Assembly: GCF_002250505.1 (NCBI RefSeq)
Contig: NZ_NJGY01000003.1
Coordinates: 816,660-880,659 of the forward strand
Direction: 5' to 3'
DNA from: Janthinobacterium sp. PC23-8
GTDB lineage: Bacteria; Pseudomonadota; Gammaproteobacteria; Burkholderiales; Burkholderiaceae_D
DNA: 64,000 nt
Shown here: piece after piece, positions 45,405 to 53,730 of the stretch
Position numbering within the stretch: the first letter of the stretch is position 1
Layout: every line of letters begins with the position of its first letter
The notes under the pieces: model-generated
What the model saw: the letters and a program-made list of their open reading frames with translations, nothing else
Told to the model about the DNA's origin: nothing
The model's database searches: none
Program-made: the position numbers and the translations under genes

Positions 45405-45887
45405 TTACATACTGTGCGCTGGCAACGTCGCCGGCGCCGGCACGAACTCGCCTTCGAGAAGTGAGCCGCGCACAATGCGAAACGGCAGCGCGCCGATACG
45501 CACCTCGCCGCGCCGGCGCTCGAGGACCGCCTCGCTGTCGCTCGATGATGGCAGCGCGCTGGCCAGATGGCGGCGGGCGCGGTAGATGTGAATGTTCAGG
45601 TGACCCGTGTCGAGCCCCAGCATTTTCGCCAGCGCGTCGACTGCGATCCATCCTTGCCCACTCGGGTCGCCGCCACAGCGCGCATCCTTCAGCCTTTGCC
45701 GCGCCAGCGTGACGAGGAAATAATGATGGGCGCGTTCACCGAGGTCGATATGTTCGCCGCGTTCGAGCGCTACGTGCAGAAAAGTATGTTCCTCATCAAG
45801 GCTGACGTTGAACTGCAGCAGCGCCAGGCGGTTGACGGTGGCCGGCAGCAAGCGGCTGAAGAAAGGACCAGTGCGGTAGGTGTTCAT
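45405..45887 (-). CDS. Hypothetical protein with a possible winged-helix segment
   Basis: A 160-residue cytosolic protein from ATG 45887 (MNTYRTGPFFSRLLPATVNR). Residues about 78-108 (GWIAVDALAKMLGLDTGHLN then IHIYRARRHLASAL) look like the recognition part of a winged helix as in trans_reg_C-type regulators; the end (RRGEVRIGALPFRIVRG) resembles a wing strand. The N-terminal half resembles nothing I recognise. It is divergent from the sigma-54 activator gene, 206 bases away, so it could be a second regulator or a partner of that protein. Confidence 0.55.
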   Translation of the reverse strand: MNTYRTGPFFSRLLPATVNRLALLQFNVSLDEEHTFLHVALERGEHIDLGERAHHYFLVTLARQRLKDARCGGDPSGQGWIAVDALAKMLGLDTGHLNIHIYRARRHLASALPSSSDSEAVLERRRGEVRIGALPFRIVRGSLLEGEFVPAPATLPAHSM

Positions 45888-46093
45888 CTCGATGACCTCT
45901 GTGGTGGAAAGTAATATTGCTTACTTATCAAAAATCGTGCCAGTCACCGTCCGGCTGGCCGCCCGCAGTTTCCTGAAGGAATAGTCAAACTGTGCGTCAA
46001 TGGCGCTGCCACTGACATGTCAACAGTCCTGCCTTTACACGCCACCGCCAACCCGGCATCATGTTGATACCCACAACTTGCGAGGAAGCGCCG

Positions 46094-47584
46094 ATGGTGT
46101 CGCTGGACAACGAGCAAACCCTGACGTCGGCACTGTCGATGCCGCAACATGGCGCGCATCGCCTGCTGGCGCTCACCATCCTCTGGCATCCCGACCTGGC
46201 ACGGATCGGCGAGCAATTCATCGCTGGCCCTGGCATGCCGGAACTGGCGCTGAACCGCTATGCGCCGGCATTTTGTCACCCGGGCAAAGAACCGCTCCCG
46301 TTGGGCGAACGTTGCATTGCGCGCGAGCCGCTGCTGCTGCAGGCAGGCGCGGTGGGCGGCCTGACGCTGCGTCCGCCGGCCAGCCGCATGCTCGTCACGC
46401 TCGACGGCGTGCCACTGGCGGCGCCACTGGCGATCGACGCTGCGCGTCTCGATGGCGGCCTGGTGCTGGAGTTGGGGGGCGCCGTGCTGCTGTGCGTGCA
46501 CTGGGCGCAGGGTTTGCCGAAACTCGAGCAGTACGGCGAATTGATTGGCGTCAGCAGCGGCATGCGAAAAGTGCGTGAGTTGATACGCCAGGTCGCCGCC
46601 ACCGAACTGCCGGTGCTTTTGTTGGGCGAAACCGGCACCGGCAAGGAGCTGGCAGCGCGCGCCATCCACGCCACCAGCCTGCATCGCGACGGGCCGCTGG
46701 TGGCAGTTAACATGGCCGCGCTCAACGACACGCTGGCTGCGGCCGACCTGTTCGGTGCCGCCAAGGGCGCTTACACGGGCGCGGAACGCCTGCGCGACGG
46801 GTTTTTTGCCGAGGCGGCCGGCGGCACGCTATTTCTCGACGAGATAGGCAATGCGCCGGTGGCGGTGCAACCGATGCTGTTGCGGGTGCTGGACGGGGGT
46901 GAATATCGACCGCTGGGCGCCGCGCGATCGATGCAATCGCGCGCGCGGCTGCTGGCCGCGACCGACCAGGACTTGGCCAGCACGAATTTCAACCAGCCAC
47001 TGCTGCGGCGCCTGGAAAGTTTTGTGATCGAACTGCCTGCGTTGCGCGCGCGCAGGGAAGACATTGGCTTGCTGACCGCGCACGCGATGCTGGCCTGGAA
47101 TGCGGCGGCCGGCGTGCAAGTTTCCTTGCCGGTGGCGCTGGTGCGCGATATATGCTGCCATGAATGGCCGGGCAATGTGCGCCAACTGCGCAATGTGGTC
47201 GGGCGCGCACTGCTTGCCTTGCAGTCAGGCGTGGCTCCTTTGCTGTCGTCGCTGGTGCCGGTGGTGGCGTGCGCCGAAGATGCCGCCGCCGCGCCGCGCC
47301 GGAGCGACCTGGCCGGTATCGAGCCTGGCGCCGTGCTCGATGCGATGGATGCCAACGCCTGGCAGATCCGGGCTGCGGCACTGGCGCTGGGCGTATCGCG
47401 CCCATCGATGTACAAATTGCTGGCAGCCCACCCGCTGATACGCGAGGCGGCTGCGATTCCATTCGATGAATTGCGCCTTGCGCTGGCTGCGGAGCAAGGC
47501 GATGTCGAACGCTGCGCCGGAGTGCTGAGGACTCCCTGCGAGGCCCTACGCCGCCATCTGCGTAGCCAGGGCCTGATGGGTTAG
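46094..47584 (+). CDS. Sigma-54-dependent activator with degenerate FHA-like N-terminal domain
   Basis: A 496-residue activator from ATG 46094, chosen for its GAGGAAG ribosome site over ATG 46061. Residues about 15-145 look like a worn FHA domain (LTILWHPDLARIGEQFIAGP ... LTLRPPASRMLVTLDGVPL). The AAA+ domain (about 155-385) has Walker A GETGTGKE, the sigma-54 loop GAYTGA (the normal GAFTGA with Phe to Tyr), Walker B GGTLFLDEIGNA and the arginine finger region LLRRLESF. The C-terminus carries a Fis-type HTH (ALALGVSRPSMYKLL). FHA domains bind phosphothreonine, so the kinase at 48194 is a natural upstream partner. Confidence 0.85.
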   Translation: MVSLDNEQTLTSALSMPQHGAHRLLALTILWHPDLARIGEQFIAGPGMPELALNRYAPAFCHPGKEPLPLGERCIAREPLLLQAGAVGGLTLRPPASRMLVTLDGVPLAAPLAIDAARLDGGLVLELGGAVLLCVHWAQGLPKLEQYGELIGVSSGMRKVRELIRQVAATELPVLLLGETGTGKELAARAIHATSLHRDGPLVAVNMAALNDTLAAADLFGAAKGAYTGAERLRDGFFAEAAGGTLFLDEIGNAPVAVQPMLLRVLDGGEYRPLGAARSMQSRARLLAATDQDLASTNFNQPLLRRLESFVIELPALRARREDIGLLTAHAMLAWNAAAGVQVSLPVALVRDICCHEWPGNVRQLRNVVGRALLALQSGVAPLLSSLVPVVACAEDAAAAPRRSDLAGIEPGAVLDAMDANAWQIRAAALALGVSRPSMYKLLAAHPLIREAAAIPFDELRLALAAEQGDVERCAGVLRTPCEALRRHLRSQGLMG

Positions 47585-47612
47585 TGGGCCATGTTGGCGT
47601 GTCGTGCAGGCT

Positions 47613-48197
47613 TTACTTGAGCGTGCCTGTACTGCCCACTTCCATTTCCGGATCGAACCAGAATACCCGCACCTCGCTGACGGCGCCGACCCCGCGTGTA
47701 ATGCGCACGGTCACTACCATCGAAAAATCCCAGATGCCCGGGCTGACGCCGACATCGAGCGAGCCTTTCCAGGTCTGGTTGACGACGCGTTCGCCGCCAG
47801 GCTTGAGCGGATTGACGCTGGCGTAGAAATCGAGCGCCATCGGGTAGCAGGACCCGACCGCCTGCAGGAACGGCGAGGGTGGGGAATACAAGGTGTCCAG
47901 GCCCCGGCCGCGCTGGATTACCTGGGGCCGGGTGATGATCACGCAATCGATGACCTGGAAAGAGTCGAAAGCGTTGGTGCCGGTGGTCGCGCCGCTGGCG
48001 GAAATGCGCACCAGCAATTGCTCCCCCGGTGCAAAATACAGGCTGGCGGTGTGCACGCCTTCGACCGGTTCTGGCACGGGCGTGGTGGAGGAAACAGGTG
48101 TGAAATAGTGATCCAGCGCGCTGCCGTGCTGGTCCGCGTCAAAAGACAGGTGCAGCAGGGCCTGGGCAGGCGGCGTAAGCGAGATAGGATGGGTCAT
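47613..48197 (-). CDS. Unknown beta-rich protein (possibly PixA/AidA-like), coupled to the Ser/Thr kinase
   Basis: A 194-residue cytosolic protein whose ATG overlaps the kinase stop by 4 bases. It is beta-prone with a C-terminal segment SEVRVFWFDPEMEVGS that resembles the end of PixA/AidA-type inclusion-body proteins, and GIWDFSMVVTVRITRG just before. PixA/AidA proteins are small abundant proteins under quorum or stress control with unclear roles. I rate this match as weak. Translational coupling says it works with the kinase, perhaps as its substrate or output. Confidence 0.5.
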   Translation of the reverse strand: MTHPISLTPPAQALLHLSFDADQHGSALDHYFTPVSSTTPVPEPVEGVHTASLYFAPGEQLLVRISASGATTGTNAFDSFQVIDCVIITRPQVIQRGRGLDTLYSPPSPFLQAVGSCYPMALDFYASVNPLKPGGERVVNQTWKGSLDVGVSPGIWDFSMVVTVRITRGVGAVSEVRVFWFDPEMEVGSTGTLK

Positions 48198-50413
48198 CGT
48201 TTATTTTCCATGGCGAGGGTTTGATAACGTGAGTCGCGCCGCAGCGCGACGAGCTCGGGTTCGCTCTCGATGGCAGAGAGCGGGTAGCCCAAGTCGGTGG
48301 CGCTCACCAGATGGGCAAGGGCGGCGTTGCGTTTGCCGCTGAGCTCATTGGCGAGCGCTGCGCGGAAGCGCACGTCGGGGTTGGTCGGCGCAACGGCTGC
48401 GCCGCGCTCGGCCCATTTCAGCGCATCGGGCACATTGCCCAGGTGGGCGGCGTACAGGCCCATGCGCGTAAGGAAAGTGGGGTCGTCCGGCGCGCGCGCC
48501 AGCATCGGCTGCAGCAATTGCATGGCGCGCCGGTAGGCATCGCGCGCGGCCTGCTCGCGCCCAGGCAGCCAGCTCAGCGCGTCGGCCAGGTTGGCCCATT
48601 TCAGGTAATCATTCGGGCCTCCCTTGACAGACGACACGGCATGCTCGAAGGCGGTACTGGCGCCGAGAAAATCGCCGCGCGCGAACAGTGCCGCGCCCAG
48701 GTTGGTATACAAGGCGCCGCTGGGCTGCATGCGCAAGCCTTGCTGCAGCACGCTCAGTGCCTCGTTGCCACGGCCAAGGCGGGACAGCGCGGCGCTCAGG
48801 TTGGCGTAGCCGAGCACGGCGTCGGGTTCAAGTTGCAGGCCTTGGCGAAAAGCCTGTTCCGCCCCCACATAGTCGCCCTGCTGGAAGTGCAGTGTGCCAT
48901 CGAGGTCGGCGAAGGTGCGCTCGCGTGGCCAGCGTGTCCGCGCTCGGACGATCAGTTCGCTGGCGGCATCGTGGCGCTGCATGCGCAGCAGCACATTGAT
49001 CTTGGCGTGCAGCGCGGACACGTCGTCGGGGTCGAGCGCCAGCGCGCGGTCGGCGGCGGCCAGCGCATCGGCGCCGCGGCCTTGCAGTGCTGCCACCCAG
49101 GACTGCGCCGCATGGGCCAGCGCCAGCTGGTCGTTTTCTCGCAGCGCCAGTGCGGCGCCGGTCGCCGCCCGGGTCAGCCAGGTCTCGTCGCGGCCGTCGC
49201 CGACATAGCGCATGCTGTAGGCCAGCGATTGCCCGGCAGTCGCCCCGGCATGGTTGGGGTGGTGCGCAAGAATGGCGCCAAATTGCTGCAACGCCTGTTC
49301 GATCGCGCCGTCGCGGTCGGTGTGGCGCAAGGACTCCAGGCCCGATTGCATCAATGCGGAGTCGGAACGCCAGGCGATCGGGGCTTGCCATGCTGGCGCC
49401 AGCGGCACCAGGGCGAAGGCGGCTGCGGCCAACAGCAAGACGCCGCTGCCCAGCAGCATGGCCCGCCGGGGCAAGCGCCTGGTTCGCCACCAGCGTGGCG
49501 TGGGGGAATAGGTGGGAGCCGGACCTTGACCCGGACCCGGTCCCGGTCCCGGACCCGGTCCCGGTCGTGGCGCTGCGGCGGCAGTGCCGCGCAGTACGGC
49601 GATACGCGCACGCACGGCACTCATGCTCTGCAAGCGCAACGATGTGTCGCGCGCACACATCGCCAGTATCAATTGCAGCAGATCAGGATCGAGGTGGACA
49701 GGGAATTGCCATTGCTGCGCGCTGGAATGCATGTGCGCGCTGGCCAGCGCCAGGCCATTCAGGCTGGCAAACGGACGCTCGCCTGTCACCAGTTGATACA
49801 GCACCACGCCGAGCGCATAGATGTCGGTCGCCGCGCTTGATGGGAGCCCGACCAGGCGCTCTGGCGCCATATAGGCGATCGTGCCTTGCGCATCTTCCGG
49901 CGCGCCCGACTGCGTGGCAAGCGGATCGATATGGCGCGCCAGGCCGAAATCGAGGATGCGTACGGTACCGCCCGGTTCGAGCATGAGATTACTGGGTTTC
50001 AAGTCGCCATGCACCAGGTTCGATGCGTGCGCTTCGGCCATGGCGGCGGCAACCTGGTCGATGATATCGAGCGCGCGCGTGATGTTGCTGGCGCATTCGG
50101 CGACATGGTCGCGCAGGGTGCTGCCGCGCACCAGCTCCATCACGATGTACTGGGAACGGCCGTCATCCTCGAAACCGAAGATATTGACAAAGGCAAGATG
50201 CTGCAGCGACGCGGCCAGGCGGGCTTCCCGGATCAACTGCTCGCGGCCCGCCTCGCCACCGGTAATGGCCAGACACTTCAGGGCGACGCTGCGATACAGC
50301 AGTTGGTCCCATGCTTCATACACCTGGCCATAGCCGCCTTCGCCGAGACATTGCCGCAATTCATAGTGTCCGACGCTAGCTACATTTGTATTGGGCGCCA
50401 GAGTATAGGCCAT
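48194..50413 (-). CDS. Membrane Ser/Thr protein kinase with C-terminal TPR repeats
   Basis: A 739-residue receptor-like kinase from ATG 50413. The kinase domain (about residues 15-280) has the glycine loop LGEGGYGQVYEA, the ATP lysine in SVALKCL, the catalytic loop HGDLKPSN with Asp137, DFG at Asp155 and YMAPERL. The usual HRD is HGD, so this is a non-RD kinase not needing loop phosphorylation in the standard way. A Pro-Gly repeat linker (PGPGPGPGPG) leads to a transmembrane helix at about 325-350, then around ten TPR-like repeats outside, which probably bind a partner or signal. It likely phosphorylates a threonine read by the FHA-like activator at 46094. Confidence 0.88.
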   Translation of the reverse strand: MAYTLAPNTNVASVGHYELRQCLGEGGYGQVYEAWDQLLYRSVALKCLAITGGEAGREQLIREARLAASLQHLAFVNIFGFEDDGRSQYIVMELVRGSTLRDHVAECASNITRALDIIDQVAAAMAEAHASNLVHGDLKPSNLMLEPGGTVRILDFGLARHIDPLATQSGAPEDAQGTIAYMAPERLVGLPSSAATDIYALGVVLYQLVTGERPFASLNGLALASAHMHSSAQQWQFPVHLDPDLLQLILAMCARDTSLRLQSMSAVRARIAVLRGTAAAAPRPGPGPGPGPGPGQGPAPTYSPTPRWWRTRRLPRRAMLLGSGVLLLAAAAFALVPLAPAWQAPIAWRSDSALMQSGLESLRHTDRDGAIEQALQQFGAILAHHPNHAGATAGQSLAYSMRYVGDGRDETWLTRAATGAALALRENDQLALAHAAQSWVAALQGRGADALAAADRALALDPDDVSALHAKINVLLRMQRHDAASELIVRARTRWPRERTFADLDGTLHFQQGDYVGAEQAFRQGLQLEPDAVLGYANLSAALSRLGRGNEALSVLQQGLRMQPSGALYTNLGAALFARGDFLGASTAFEHAVSSVKGGPNDYLKWANLADALSWLPGREQAARDAYRRAMQLLQPMLARAPDDPTFLTRMGLYAAHLGNVPDALKWAERGAAVAPTNPDVRFRAALANELSGKRNAALAHLVSATDLGYPLSAIESEPELVALRRDSRYQTLAMENKR

Positions 50414-50706
50414 GGCACTGCTCCATGATAGGCGGTCGGTCACAAGGAAGACATTGCCTGAAGAGTATCATATTTAATATATTTATAGTTAACAATGTTC
50501 TTTTGAGAGAATATTTTCCTGATTGACCGATCCCGGCTTCGCCGCCAGCAGCCAGCCGCCAGCGGCGGATTATCGGTCTGGCTCACGTCCGTACCGCCGT
50601 AATAGGTGACGTGGCGTGGCTGGTTCATCGGCGCGCTGTTTTTCAAGGCAGCGGCGTTGCCGGCGCGGGCGCTGTTATCGCCTCGCGCATGGCCGCATGG
50701 CGCGCC
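50414..50706. other. Gap between lipid operon and kinase gene; promoter region
   Basis: No gene is supported. The first 110 bases are strongly AT-rich (TATCATATTTAATATATTTA around 50467) as expected for the kinase promoter, read leftward. The rest resembles normal coding composition, with a 68-codon reverse frame that has no recognisable features. Confidence 0.4.
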
Positions 50707-51147
50707 TCACGGTGTCGTTGCCGTGGCCGCCAGCGTGACGCGAAAGCGCCGCCGCAGCCAGCGGATCGGCGCGCCCACCAGCGGCAGCTTTTGCAGCAGC
50801 TCCTCGGCCGCATCCCAGTAATCGCGGTGCAGCACCACCAGGCCTGCCTGGTTGAAGCGCAGGTGGCTGCCACCGCATATCTCGTAGGGCACGCCGCGCA
50901 GCCGGAACACGAAGCGCCAGGTAACGAAGGCCTGCTCGCCTTGCACGATGCGCTCGCCGATGAGGAAGCGCGGCTCTTGCGTGTTGACAAACATATGGGC
51001 GAAGACCGCTTCGATCGCCGCCACGCCGCGCACCTCGTTGAACGGATCGCGAAACTGCGCGTCTGGCGCATAGAAGTGGCCGGCCTGCCGCACGCTGTCG
51101 GCGGTGAGCGCGGCATACCATGCCAGCAAGGGTTCGGGGTCGCTCAT
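50707..51147 (-). CDS. NTF2/SnoaL-like protein, last gene of the lipid operon
   Basis: A 146-residue protein from ATG 51147 (MSDPEPLLAWYAALTADSVR). Pattern LLAWYAALT, FYAPDAQFRDPFNEVRGVAA and VTWRFVFRL is the cone-shaped NTF2-like fold used by SnoaL cyclases, isomerases and binding proteins. The first base of its start lies in the last codon of the SDR gene (4-base overlap). Its role in the operon is unknown; it may bind a fatty-acid intermediate or carrier. Basic C-terminus (IRWLRRRFRVTL). Confidence 0.8.
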   Translation of the reverse strand: MSDPEPLLAWYAALTADSVRQAGHFYAPDAQFRDPFNEVRGVAAIEAVFAHMFVNTQEPRFLIGERIVQGEQAFVTWRFVFRLRGVPYEICGGSHLRFNQAGLVVLHRDYWDAAEELLQKLPLVGAPIRWLRRRFRVTLAATATTP

Positions 51148-51923
51148 TTGGGCACCAGGAAGCGGGTGATGAGGGCAAAGCGCAGCCGGTATGGGAGGGC
51201 GCCAAGCAGCTTGACCCATATCGTGAAGCGTTTCGGGAAATGGATTTCGAATTTGCCGCCGGCCAGGCCGCCACAGATGGCGCGCGCGGCCGCCTGCGGC
51301 GTTTGCAGGGCCGGCATGGCAAACGCATTCTGGTCCGTCAGCGGCGTTTGCACGAAGCCCGGATTGATCAGGTAGACGTCCAGGCCGCGCGGGTGCAGGT
51401 CGGCGTACAGCACTTCGGCCAGGTTGATCAGGGCCGCCTTGGTGGGGCCGTAGACGCTGGCGTTGGGCAGTCCGACATAGCCGGCCACGCTGGCGACGAT
51501 GGCCACGCCGCCGGAACCGCGCGCCAGCATGTCGGGCAGCACCGTGGCCAGGCCCGTATACACGCTGCCCAGGTTGACCGCCAGCGTGCGCGCCGCGCCA
51601 TCGGCGCTCACTTCCCAGCTGCGCTCGGGCCGGTAGGCGGCGGCGCAGAAGACGACCAGGTCGATGCCGCCGGCCTGCGCGCAGATGTCGCGGTAGCGCT
51701 CGCCCCAGGCCGCATGGTCGAGGATATCGAACGGCGCGACGATGGCCTGGGCGTGGCCGGCGGCCACCTCGCGCAGCTGCGCCGCGCGCCGTGCCGACAG
51801 GGCCACCACGGCGCCGGCCTGCAGCAGCTCCTGCGCCAGCGCGGCGCCGATGCCGCTGGAGGCGCCGACCAGCCAGATGCGCCGTCCCGCCCAGGACGCG
51901 ATCGGACGGTTCAGGGCGCGCAT
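51144..51923 (-). CDS. Short-chain dehydrogenase/reductase
   Basis: A 259-residue NAD(P)-dependent oxidoreductase. It has the Rossmann motif VGASSGIGAA near residue 19, the VASVAGYVG active-site serine segment, the catalytic YxxxK as YGPTKAA, and the NPGFVQT segment after it. The C-terminal basic tail may touch membrane. SDRs of this type are regular members of the cyclopropane-synthase/DUF1365 gene sets. It probably reduces or oxidises a lipid intermediate. Overlaps the DUF3833 gene by 13 bases. Confidence 0.88.
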   Translation of the reverse strand: MRALNRPIASWAGRRIWLVGASSGIGAALAQELLQAGAVVALSARRAAQLREVAAGHAQAIVAPFDILDHAAWGERYRDICAQAGGIDLVVFCAAAYRPERSWEVSADGAARTLAVNLGSVYTGLATVLPDMLARGSGGVAIVASVAGYVGLPNASVYGPTKAALINLAEVLYADLHPRGLDVYLINPGFVQTPLTDQNAFAMPALQTPQAAARAICGGLAGGKFEIHFPKRFTIWVKLLGALPYRLRFALITRFLVPK

Positions 51924-52444
51924 GCGCGCCTCCGGAACATCAGCGTGACCTGTCCCAGTTCGATGCCGAACTTGCCCATGCTGGCGCGGTTGATCATGGT
52001 GCAGTCGTCGATCAGGAACATCCAGTCGTCGAAGCGCATTTCATAGGTCGTGCCGTCGACCGGCAGCAGCAGCGTGTACTGCCAGCGCAGCGCGTTGCCG
52101 GCCACTTCGCCCACCGCTTCGCCCTTGACGTCGTCCGCGCGGCCGCGCCACAGTCCGTCCTGGCCGCGCGCCAGCCGCCACACGCGTCGCGATTTGCTGC
52201 CGTCATCGTAGCGGAACTGTTCATCGAGGATCAGCGTGCCATCGCCCGGGGTGCCGGTGATGACCACGTGGAAGCGCTTGACCACGTCGCCGCCGCGGCG
52301 CTGGAACATGCCCCAGGCGTCCGTGGTGCCGCTGAAGTAGGCGGCCAGGTCGAGCGCCGGCTGCTGCGCCTTGTATTGCTGCACGTCGGGGCCGGCACAG
52401 CCGGCGATCAAGGCCAGCAGCAGCCCGGCCAACAGGTTTTTCAT
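51911..52444 (-). CDS. DUF3833 lipoprotein
   Basis: A 177-residue protein from ATG 52444 opening MKNLLAGLLLALIAGCAGPD, a signal peptide with lipobox IAGC, so it is lipid-anchored in the envelope. The domain DLAAYFSGTTDAWGMFQRRG near residue 32 and FRYDDGSKSRRVWRL near 76 mark DUF3833, a family found beside cyclopropane synthase and DUF1365. The core looks like a lipocalin-type barrel, which would suit lipid binding. Its ATG overlaps the MFS stop by 4 bases. Confidence 0.85.
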   Translation of the reverse strand: MKNLLAGLLLALIAGCAGPDVQQYKAQQPALDLAAYFSGTTDAWGMFQRRGGDVVKRFHVVITGTPGDGTLILDEQFRYDDGSKSRRVWRLARGQDGLWRGRADDVKGEAVGEVAGNALRWQYTLLLPVDGTTYEMRFDDWMFLIDDCTMINRASMGKFGIELGQVTLMFRRRACAP

Positions 52445-53730
52445 GGTGAACTCCGGTAAGGCGCAACGGGAAAAGTCGATGGCAGGCCACGCCACAGGGT
52501 GGCCATGGCCAGCAGTTTCAAGGTACAGGGCAGCGCCGCATACACCAGGGCCAGCGCCAGGCCGCCCGGCATGCCGGGGCGGTAGCCCAGCATGGCCAGC
52601 AGCGGCAAGGCCAGGCCGGACAGGGCCAGTGCCAGCTTGCCGGCCAGCGTCAGCACGCCGTAGTAGGCGCCGGCCGGCTCGTCGGCCGGGATCATGCCGG
52701 CCAGCAGCACCGGCGGCATCGCCAGGTCGGCGCCCAGCGCCGCGCCGGCGGCGAGGCAGACCGCAAAATAGGGCAGCACGTCGCCCTGGCCCAGCAGCGC
52801 GGCGCCGGCAAAGCTGGCGATGGCCAGGCCCATGCCCAGGCGCCAGCAGGACAGCACGCCGATGCGGCGCGCCAGCGCGGTCCACAGCGGCAGGGCGCAG
52901 GCGGCGGCGACGAAGTAGCAGCCCAAGAAGGCGCCGGCCAGCGGCGCCGAGCGCAGCTGGTCACTGATGAAAAACAGCGCCAGCGTAGCCGGCAGCGACA
53001 CCGAGCAGGCGTTGAGAAAATACGGCGCCAGCAGGCGCCGGAAGCTGCGGTTGGCGGCCACGCGGCGCAGCGCGGCGCGCCAGTGCTGCGCCGGCTGCTG
53101 CGCCACCGGCCAGGCCGGCGCCAGCGTCAGCAGTGCCAGCAGCGCCAGCAGCAACAGCGCCGCGAACGCCAGGCTGTACAGCCCCATGCCGGTCGCGATG
53201 CCGGCGGCCGGTCCGCTCATCACGGCGGCCGGAATCACGCTGGCGAGAACCATGCCCGCCAGCCCCGCGCCCTCGCGCCAGGCCGCCGCCGGCAACAGCG
53301 CGGCGCCGGACGGCAGGCGAGCGCCCCACGCGAGGTAGGCGATATTGACCATGCTGTGGGCGCCGTAGGCCAGCGCCAGCATCGCCGCCAGCCACCAGCT
53401 TGCCGCCAGGACCGTGGTGGGCGGTTGCCACAGGCCGGCAAAGGCCAGCGCCAGCAGCAGGCCCGACAGCGCCATCCAGCGCGTCATGCCGCCGCGCAGG
53501 CGGTCGATGACGTGGCCGAGCAGCGGGTCCTGCAGCGTGTCGAACAGGCGCGCCGCAAACAGGATCCAGCCGACCTGCGCCAGGCCGACGCCGCGCACCG
53601 CACTGTAATATGAGGCCACTTGCACATACACGGGCAGCGCAGCCATGGCCAGCGGCATGCCGAGCAGGCCATAGGCGGCCAGGCGCCAGGCCGCCGCGTC
53701 AGGCCTTTTCGAGCAGGAACTGGACGACAT
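52441..53730 (-). CDS. MFS transporter of the lipid-modification operon
   Basis: A 429-residue, about 12-helix carrier from ATG 53730 (MSSSSCSKRPDAAAW). Helix 2-3 loop LFDTLQDPLLGHVIDRLRGG resembles the GPH sugar/cation symporter type, with DPLLG typical of the family. Very rich in Ala and Leu. Its start lies 32 bases inside the end of the cyclopropane synthase gene. Its cargo is unknown; in this setting it could be a lipid or a precursor. Confidence 0.82.
   Translation of the reverse strand: MSSSSCSKRPDAAAWRLAAYGLLGMPLAMAALPVYVQVASYYSAVRGVGLAQVGWILFAARLFDTLQDPLLGHVIDRLRGGMTRWMALSGLLLALAFAGLWQPPTTVLAASWWLAAMLALAYGAHSMVNIAYLAWGARLPSGAALLPAAAWREGAGLAGMVLASVIPAAVMSGPAAGIATGMGLYSLAFAALLLLALLALLTLAPAWPVAQQPAQHWRAALRRVAANRSFRRLLAPYFLNACSVSLPATLALFFISDQLRSAPLAGAFLGCYFVAAACALPLWTALARRIGVLSCWRLGMGLAIASFAGAALLGQGDVLPYFAVCLAAGAALGADLAMPPVLLAGMIPADEPAGAYYGVLTLAGKLALALSGLALPLLAMLGYRPGMPGGLALALVYAALPCTLKLLAMATLWRGLPSTFPVAPYRSSP

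Noticed and set aside
45908-45926. Possible sigma-54 promoter (TGGAAAGTAATATTGCTT) upstream of the activator gene
   Set aside because: The distance between GG and GC is 11 bases rather than the required 10, and the match at the -24 part is poor.
46061-46093. Earlier ATG as start of the sigma-54 activator
   Set aside because: The ATG at 46094 has a good GAGGAAG ribosome site; the 11 extra residues add nothing recognisable.
49520-49570. Repeat cluster considered as a CRISPR-like array
   Set aside because: Units are 6 bp, without spacers, and lie in frame inside the kinase gene. No CRISPR repeats or cas genes were found anywhere in the window.
50440-50646. A 68-codon reverse frame upstream of the kinase
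   Set aside because: No ribosome site, no recognisable feature, and it covers the AT-rich promoter region.
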